Shown here piece after piece: positions 13,932-18,089 of a stretch of 18,089 bases of DNA. A model generated the notes under the pieces. That model did no database searches. It worked only from the letters and a program-made list of their open reading frames with translations, and had not been told where the DNA came from. The translations under genes were made by a program, and so were the position numbers. Each line of letters opens with the position of its first letter. Positions within the stretch are counted from its first letter, which is position 1. This DNA comes from Pseudomonadota bacterium (GTDB lineage Bacteria > Pseudomonadota > Alphaproteobacteria > Caulobacterales > Caulobacteraceae): the NCBI GenBank assembly GCA_023436945.1, contig JAEZHG010000258.1, positions 1 through 18,089 of the forward strand, read 5' to 3'.

Positions 13932-14885
13932 ATGGTCCGCGCCTTCCCGAAATCGGACCGAATATCGACCGTGGCCGCTACAGAACCTCTTTCTTTTCAG
14001 GACCTGATCCTGACCCTTCACCAATATTGGAGCGAGCAAGGCTGCGCCATTTTGCAGCCGTATGACATCGAGGTGGGCGCAGGCACCCTGCACCCGGCCA
14101 CTGTCCTGCGCGCCTTGGGCAAGAAGCCGTGGAAAGCGGCCTATGTGCAGCCGTCCCGCCGTCCGGGCGATGGTCGCTATGGCGAGAACCCGAACCGCCT
14201 GCAGCACTATTACCAGTATCAGGTCATCCTGAAGCCGAACCCCGACAACCTGCAGGAGCTGTATCTCAACTCCCTGCGCGCCATCGGCATCGACCCGAGC
14301 CTGCACGACATCCGCTTCGTCGAGGACGACTGGGAAAACCCGACCGTCGGCGCATGGGGTCTGGGCTGGGAAGTCTGGTGTGACGGCATGGAAGTCACCC
14401 AGTTCACCTATTTCCAGGGCGTGGGCGGTATCGAGGTCGACGTCGTGTCCGGCGAGCTGACCTACGGTCTGGAGCGTCTGGCCATGTATGTTCAGGGCGT
14501 CGACAACGTCTATGACCTGAAGTTCAACAAGGAAGGCCTGACCTATGGCGAGGTCTTCCTCGAGAACGAGCGGCAGCAGTCGGAAGCGAACTTCCACGGC
14601 TATGACGTCGCCGGTCTGAAGCGCCGCTTCGAGGATATGGAAGCCGAGGCCTCGCGCCTTCTGGGCATGACTGGCCCGCAAGGCCAGCCGCTGGTCCTGC
14701 CGGCCTATGATCAGGTCCTGAAAGCCTCGCACCTGTTCAATCTGATGGACGCACGCGGTGCCATCGCCGTGGCCGAGCGCCAGTCCTACATCGGCCGCAT
14801 TCGCGACCTGTGTAAGGCCTGCGCCACCGCCCAAGTCGAACAAGAGCGCCGCGAAGAAGCGGAAGCCGAAGCGAAAAACGCCTGA
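13932..14885 (+). CDS. glyQ: Glycyl-tRNA synthetase alpha subunit
   Basis: The alpha subunit of the bacterial heterotetrameric (alpha2-beta2) glycyl-tRNA synthetase. It carries the class II catalytic core that activates glycine with ATP. It is 317 residues from the ATG at 13932 (E. coli about 303). Family motifs are [47 protein letters not shown] (motif 2 region), [16 protein letters not shown] and the motif 3 segment [13 protein letters not shown]. The C-terminus is a Glu/Lys/Ala-rich helix. The ATG at 13932 follows GAGGGGG and GGGGG runs. A GTG at 13971, just before [11 protein letters not shown], would give a start closer to homologues but has no ribosome site. glyS follows after two bases. 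Confidence 0.97.
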   Translation: MVRAFPKSDRISTVAATEPLSFQDLILTLHQYWSEQGCAILQPYDIEVGAGTLHPATVLRALGKKPWKAAYVQPSRRPGDGRYGENPNRLQHYYQYQVILKPNPDNLQELYLNSLRAIGIDPSLHDIRFVEDDWENPTVGAWGLGWEVWCDGMEVTQFTYFQGVGGIEVDVVSGELTYGLERLAMYVQGVDNVYDLKFNKEGLTYGEVFLENERQQSEANFHGYDVAGLKRRFEDMEAEASRLLGMTGPQGQPLVLPAYDQVLKASHLFNLMDARGAIAVAERQSYIGRIRDLCKACATAQVEQERREEAEAEAKNA

Positions 14886-14887
14886 TC

Positions 14888-17107
14888 ATGTCCCAGCTTC
14901 TTATTGAAATCTTCTCCGAAGAAATCCCCGCCCGCATGCAGCAGGGCGGTGCGCGTGATCTGGAGCGCATGGCCTCGGACGCCTTCAAGAAGGCGGGCCT
15001 GACGTGGGACAGCCTGACCACCTATGCCGGCCCGCGCCGCCTGACGCTAGTGGTTGAAGGTCTGCCGACGGCAACGCCTGACCTGAACGAAGAGCTGAAA
15101 GGCCCGAAAACCTCGGCTCCGGCACAGGCGCTGGAAGGCTTCCTTCGCAAGACCGGCCTGACGCAGGACCAACTGGTCGAGCGTGATGGTATCTATTACG
15201 CCGAAATCAGCCAGAAGGGCCGCGCCACGACCGAGGTCGTCGCCGAAACGCTGGAAACCATCTTCCGCACGATGTCGTGGCCGAAGTCGCAGCGCTGGGG
15301 CTCCAACAGCTTCCGCTGGGTGCGTCCGATCCACCGCATCATCGCCCTGTTTGACGGCGCGGTGATCCCGTACGAACTGGACCTCGGCAGCACCATCGGT
15401 GCCGAGCCCAAGAAGATCGTCGCCTCGAACCTGACCGAAGGCCACCGCTTCATGGGTGCCGGCCAGCCGTTCGAAGTCACCGACTTCGCCGACTACCGCA
15501 CCAAGCTGGAGCGCAACTTCGTCGTCCTGTCGTTCGAAGACCGCAAGGCCAAGGTGCTGGAGGCCGCCAAGGCTGTCTGCGCTGCCAAGGGTCTGGAACT
15601 GGTCGATGACATTGGCCTGCTGGATGAGGTGGCCGGTCTGGCCGAATGGCCGACCCCGATCCTTGGTGACATGGACCCGCAGTTCCTTGCCCTGCCGCCG
15701 GAAGTCGTGCGCCTGTCGATGAAGGTGCACCAGAAGTATTTTGCCGTCCGCCAACCGGGTGCCGAGGGTCTGGCCCCGCACTATGTCGTCGTCGCCAACG
15801 TCGAGGCTGCCGATGGCGGCAAGGCTCTGGCCGCAGGCAACACCAAGGTGCTGTCGGCGCGTCTGAACGACGCCCGCTTCTTCTGGGAAGAAGACCAAAA
15901 GGTCGGCTTCGACAAGTGGAACGAAAAGCTCTCGGGCGTCACCTTCCACGCCAAGCTGGGCACGATGGCCGAGCGCGTCGAACGCATCGCCAAACTGGCC
16001 GTCGAGATCGCGCCGCTGGTTGGTGCCGATGCGGCAGAGGCTGAAAAGGCTGCGCGTCTGTCCAAGGCCGATCTGGCTTCGGGCATGGTGGGCGAGTTCC
16101 CTGAACTGCAAGGCATCATGGGCGGTTACTATGCTCGCCTCGCAGGCCTGCCGGACGCCACCGCCGACGCCATCCGCGACCACTACAAGCCGCAAGGCCC
16201 TGCCGACAGCGTGCCGACTGCACCGCTGACGGTCGCCATTGCTCTGGCTGACAAGATCGACACGCTCGTTGGCTTCTTCGCTATTGAGGAGAAACCGACC
16301 GGCTCGAAAGATCCCTACGCCTTGCGCCGTGCGGCTCTGGGCGTGATCCGTTTGGTTATAGAGAATAATGTACGCCCGCAGTTGCATTGGCTTTTTGCCA
16401 TGCACTTTGGGCAAGTTCTTCGCTCGCTACATCAAGATGCCCGCAAGCCTCTTGAAAAAGCTGTTGAGGCGCTGCGCGAGCCGTTCGGTGATGATGAAGC
16501 AGACCTCAAAAAAGCTCTTGTTACTTGGACGGATCGTTCGGAGAGCTTTGCCGTATGGCTTCTAAATGAGGCTGACGATAAGGCGCGAGAACTCCTCGCC
16601 TTCTTCGCCGACCGTCTGACCGTCCTGCTGCGTGATCAAGGCCAGCGTCACGACCTCGTGGCGGCTGTGTTCGCGCTGGGTGATGATGATCTGGTGCGTA
16701 TCGTTCGCCGCGTTGAGGCCCTGTCGGGCTTCCTCGCCACCGACGATGGTGCAAACCTGCTGGCTGGTTACAAGCGCGCTTCGAACATCCTCAAGGCCGA
16801 GGAGAAGAAGGGTGCGCTTCCGTCGGGTACGGTCTCGACCTCCATGGCCAACCAGCCTGCCGAAGAAGTCGCTCTGGCCAAGGCCACTGCAACCGCCGAT
16901 GCCGCTGTAACCAAGGCGCTGGAGACCGAAGACTTCGCCGCCGCCATGACGGCACTGGCCCAGCTTCGTGCTCCGGTCGATGCCTTCTTCACCGGCGTGA
17001 TGGTCAACTCGGACGTGGCAGAAGAGCGCGACAACCGCCTCAAGCTGTTGGTTCAGGTTCGCGAGGTTATGGGCCGTGTCGCTGACTTCGGTCAGATCGC
17101 AGGCTAA
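14888..17107 (+). CDS. glyS: Glycyl-tRNA synthetase beta subunit
   Basis: The beta subunit binds tRNA-Gly and is required for aminoacylation together with GlyQ. At 739 residues it is longer than E. coli GlyS (about 689). The start SQLLIEIFSEEIPARM is typical. RLSKADLASGMVGEFPELQG and PTGSKDPYALRRAALGVIRL are strongly family-specific, and the end is a DALR-type anticodon-binding domain (ALAQLRAPVDAFFTGVMV, about 690-739). The start lies two bases after the glyQ stop (TGATCATG), so translation is coupled. About residues 488-567 are encoded by DNA of much lower GC and different codon choice than the rest (see 16351-16590). The reading frame is intact through it. Two tandem hairpins follow the stop. 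Confidence 0.97.
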   Translation: MSQLLIEIFSEEIPARMQQGGARDLERMASDAFKKAGLTWDSLTTYAGPRRLTLVVEGLPTATPDLNEELKGPKTSAPAQALEGFLRKTGLTQDQLVERDGIYYAEISQKGRATTEVVAETLETIFRTMSWPKSQRWGSNSFRWVRPIHRIIALFDGAVIPYELDLGSTIGAEPKKIVASNLTEGHRFMGAGQPFEVTDFADYRTKLERNFVVLSFEDRKAKVLEAAKAVCAAKGLELVDDIGLLDEVAGLAEWPTPILGDMDPQFLALPPEVVRLSMKVHQKYFAVRQPGAEGLAPHYVVVANVEAADGGKALAAGNTKVLSARLNDARFFWEEDQKVGFDKWNEKLSGVTFHAKLGTMAERVERIAKLAVEIAPLVGADAAEAEKAARLSKADLASGMVGEFPELQGIMGGYYARLAGLPDATADAIRDHYKPQGPADSVPTAPLTVAIALADKIDTLVGFFAIEEKPTGSKDPYALRRAALGVIRLVIENNVRPQLHWLFAMHFGQVLRSLHQDARKPLEKAVEALREPFGDDEADLKKALVTWTDRSESFAVWLLNEADDKARELLAFFADRLTVLLRDQGQRHDLVAAVFALGDDDLVRIVRRVEALSGFLATDDGANLLAGYKRASNILKAEEKKGALPSGTVSTSMANQPAEEVALAKATATADAAVTKALETEDFAAAMTALAQLRAPVDAFFTGVMVNSDVAEERDNRLKLLVQVREVMGRVADFGQIAG
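16351..16590 (+). other. Low-GC, atypical-codon patch inside glyS
   Basis: Hand count gives 120 G+C in 240 bases (50%), against 39 of 60 (65%) in a sample upstream at 15601-15660. The patch uses ATA, CTA, GTA, AAT, AAA and CTT codons that are nearly absent from the rest of the gene (for example GTTATAGAGAATAATGTA near its start). It encodes the segment between RLVIE and the ELLAFFADRLTVLL helix, a linker region that varies among GlyS proteins. The flanks return abruptly to the GC-rich codon style. Confidence 0.7.
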
Positions 17108-17120
17108 GCCAGCACGGCAT

Positions 17121-17141
17121 AGGGCAGGGAAACCCTGCCTT
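17121..17141 (+). terminator. First of two hairpins after glyS
   Basis: GGCAGGG-AAA-CCCTGCC (17123-17139) with two further flanking pairs, followed only by TTGCAT. It is stable but has a poor T-run. Confidence 0.5.
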
Positions 17142-17151
17142 GCATAAATAG

Positions 17152-17174
17152 ACGGCACCCCATTGGGGTGCCGT
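17152..17174 (+). terminator. Second hairpin, likely terminator of glyQS
   Basis: ACGGCACCCC-ATT-GGGGTGCCGT (17152-17174) is a perfect 10-bp stem with a three-base loop, followed by TTCGCATTTC. With the preceding hairpin it probably ends the glyQS transcript. Confidence 0.75.
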
Positions 17175-17302
17175 TTCGCATTTCAGGGAACTGAGGATTT
17201 TCAAAAACGGCAAAAATCGGTGAAATTGCTACATCCGATCACGCATTGTGACTGTGAAGTGGTGGCCTTCGCAGGTGCAGCGCGATACACACGCGCTCGA
17301 AA

Positions 17303-17326
17303 CACAGGATTCTGTTTTACCCTGTG
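17303..17326. promoter_or_regulatory. Inverted repeat upstream of ppdK
   Basis: CACAGG (17303-17308) and CCTGTG (17321-17326) are inverted copies with a 12-base AT-rich spacer, 27 bases before the ppdK start. The 180-base leader (17175-17353) holds no gene I can support. No confident -35/-10 pair was found. The repeat could be an operator or a 5' UTR hairpin. Confidence 0.35.
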
Positions 17327-17353
17327 CGACGACCACGACCTAGGAACGGCAAT

Positions 17354-18089
17354 ATGACCAAGTGGGTGTACGGTTTCGGCGGCGGCTCTGCTGACGGCGA
17401 TGCTTCGATGAAGAACCTCCTCGGCGGCAAGGGTGCAAACCTCGCCGAGATGTCCTCGCTGGGGCTGCCAGTCCCTCCGGGCTTTACGATCACCACTGAA
17501 GTCTGCACCTATTACTACGCCAATGGCGAAGCCTATCCGGCAGACCTCGAAGCGCAGGTGCTGGAAGCCCTCGCCAAGGTTGAAGGCGTGGTCGGCAAGA
17601 CCTTCGGTTCGGTAGAGAACCCGCTGCTGGTCTCTGTCCGCTCGGGTGCCCGCGCCTCGATGCCGGGCATGATGGACACCGTGCTGAACCTCGGCCTGAA
17701 CGACGAAACCGTCGAGGGTCTGGCCAAGCTGTCGGGTGACCGTCGCTTTGCCTATGACAGCTACCGTCGCTTCATCACCATGTATTCGACCGTGGTGCTG
17801 GGCGTCGGCCACGACCACTTCGAAGAGGTTCTGGACGAGCACAAAGAGCGTCTGGGCGTCTCGGTTGATACCGAACTGACCGCCGAGAACTGGGAAAAGG
17901 TCGTCGCCGACTATAAGGCACTGGTCGAGCGCGAGCTGGGCAAGCCGTTCCCGCAAGATCCGAAGGCCCAGCTGTGGGGTGCTGTCGGTGCGGTGTTCGA
18001 GTCGTGGATGAACGACCGTGCGAAATTCTATCGCCGCATGCACGACATTCCGGAAAGCTGGGGCACTGCCGTCAACGTCCAGTCGATGG
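17354..18089 (+). CDS. ppdK: Pyruvate, phosphate dikinase (5' part only)
   Basis: This enzyme interconverts pyruvate + ATP + phosphate and phosphoenolpyruvate + AMP + diphosphate, linking glycolysis and gluconeogenesis in the cytosol. About 245 codons are present of a family usually near 870-900 residues, so only part of the N-terminal ATP-grasp nucleotide-binding domain is seen. Motifs are WVYGFGGG, MKNLLGGKGANLAEM, GLPVPPGFTITTE and VSVRSGARASMPGMMDTVLN, which contains the conserved ATP-binding Arg. RRFAYDSYRRFITMYSTVVLG follows. The ATG at 17354 is followed directly by MTKWVYGF, the usual N-terminus. Only a modest ribosome site (AGGAACGG) is visible. The swivelling phosphohistidine and PEP-binding domains lie beyond the window. 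Confidence 0.97.
   Translation, partial: MTKWVYGFGGGSADGDASMKNLLGGKGANLAEMSSLGLPVPPGFTITTEVCTYYYANGEAYPADLEAQVLEALAKVEGVVGKTFGSVENPLLVSVRSGARASMPGMMDTVLNLGLNDETVEGLAKLSGDRRFAYDSYRRFITMYSTVVLGVGHDHFEEVLDEHKERLGVSVDTELTAENWEKVVADYKALVERELGKPFPQDPKAQLWGAVGAVFESWMNDRAKFYRRMHDIPESWGTAVNVQSM

Noticed and set aside
15047..16414. A 455-codon minus-strand frame inside glyS
   Set aside because: It is a shadow of glyS. It ends where the low-GC patch begins, because AT-rich codons bring in stops.
17163..17357. A 64-codon frame in the ppdK leader
   Set aside because: It begins inside a terminator hairpin, has no ribosome site and runs over the ppdK start codon.
1..18089. tRNA or rRNA genes, CRISPR arrays, insertion sequences, toxin-antitoxin or phage genes
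   Set aside because: None was seen. Apart from the gaps described, the window is filled by recognisable chromosomal genes, and no terminal repeats, transposase or spacer-repeat pattern is present.

Overview
The window is a GC-rich bacterial chromosome segment with densely packed genes. Gene content points to an alphaproteobacterium, most likely in or near Caulobacterales: ETF-ubiquinone oxidoreductase, a separate glyQ/glyS pair, pyruvate phosphate dikinase, an alphaproteobacterial-style family 4 uracil-DNA glycosylase and TonB-C-like small secreted proteins. This placement is inferred from protein style; no database search was possible. Most of the window is housekeeping sequence. I see no phage, insertion sequence, CRISPR array, rRNA or tRNA.

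Layout. Positions 1-3420 are read on the minus strand: purB is followed by a translationally coupled small exported protein and a terminator, then a 2-oxoglutarate/Fe(II) oxygenase with its own promoter, then purU, which is cut by the left window edge. Positions 3492-4601 form a plus-strand unit. A good promoter leads directly into a clear guanidine-II (mini-ykkC) riboswitch, then an SMR guanidinium exporter of the Gdx type, then a glutathione S-transferase-like gene. The gap at 4602-4803 holds an 18-base perfect palindrome and a possible 36-residue micro-ORF. Positions 4804-7454 (minus) carry a family 4 uracil-DNA glycosylase preceded by an apparent 11-codon leader peptide, and a soluble lytic transglycosylase.

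Positions 7441-12162 (plus) carry ETF-QO with a promoter and strong terminator, then an exported TPR protein and ispE. An unrecognised 301-residue gene (12209-13114) converges on a NodB-type polysaccharide deacetylase (13111-13851, minus); both stop codons lie in one CTAG. Positions 13932-17107 encode both subunits of glycyl-tRNA synthetase, followed by two tandem hairpins. ppdK starts at 17354 and runs off the right edge.

How the genes work together. purB and purU both serve purine/one-carbon metabolism. ETF-QO passes electrons from acyl-CoA and other dehydrogenases to ubiquinone. IspE makes isoprenoid precursors in the MEP pathway. GlyQ and GlyS assemble into one enzyme. The most distinctive items are the guanidine-riboswitch operon that includes a GST, the leader peptide before the uracil-DNA glycosylase, a low-GC patch inside glyS, and the palindrome/micro-ORF gap.
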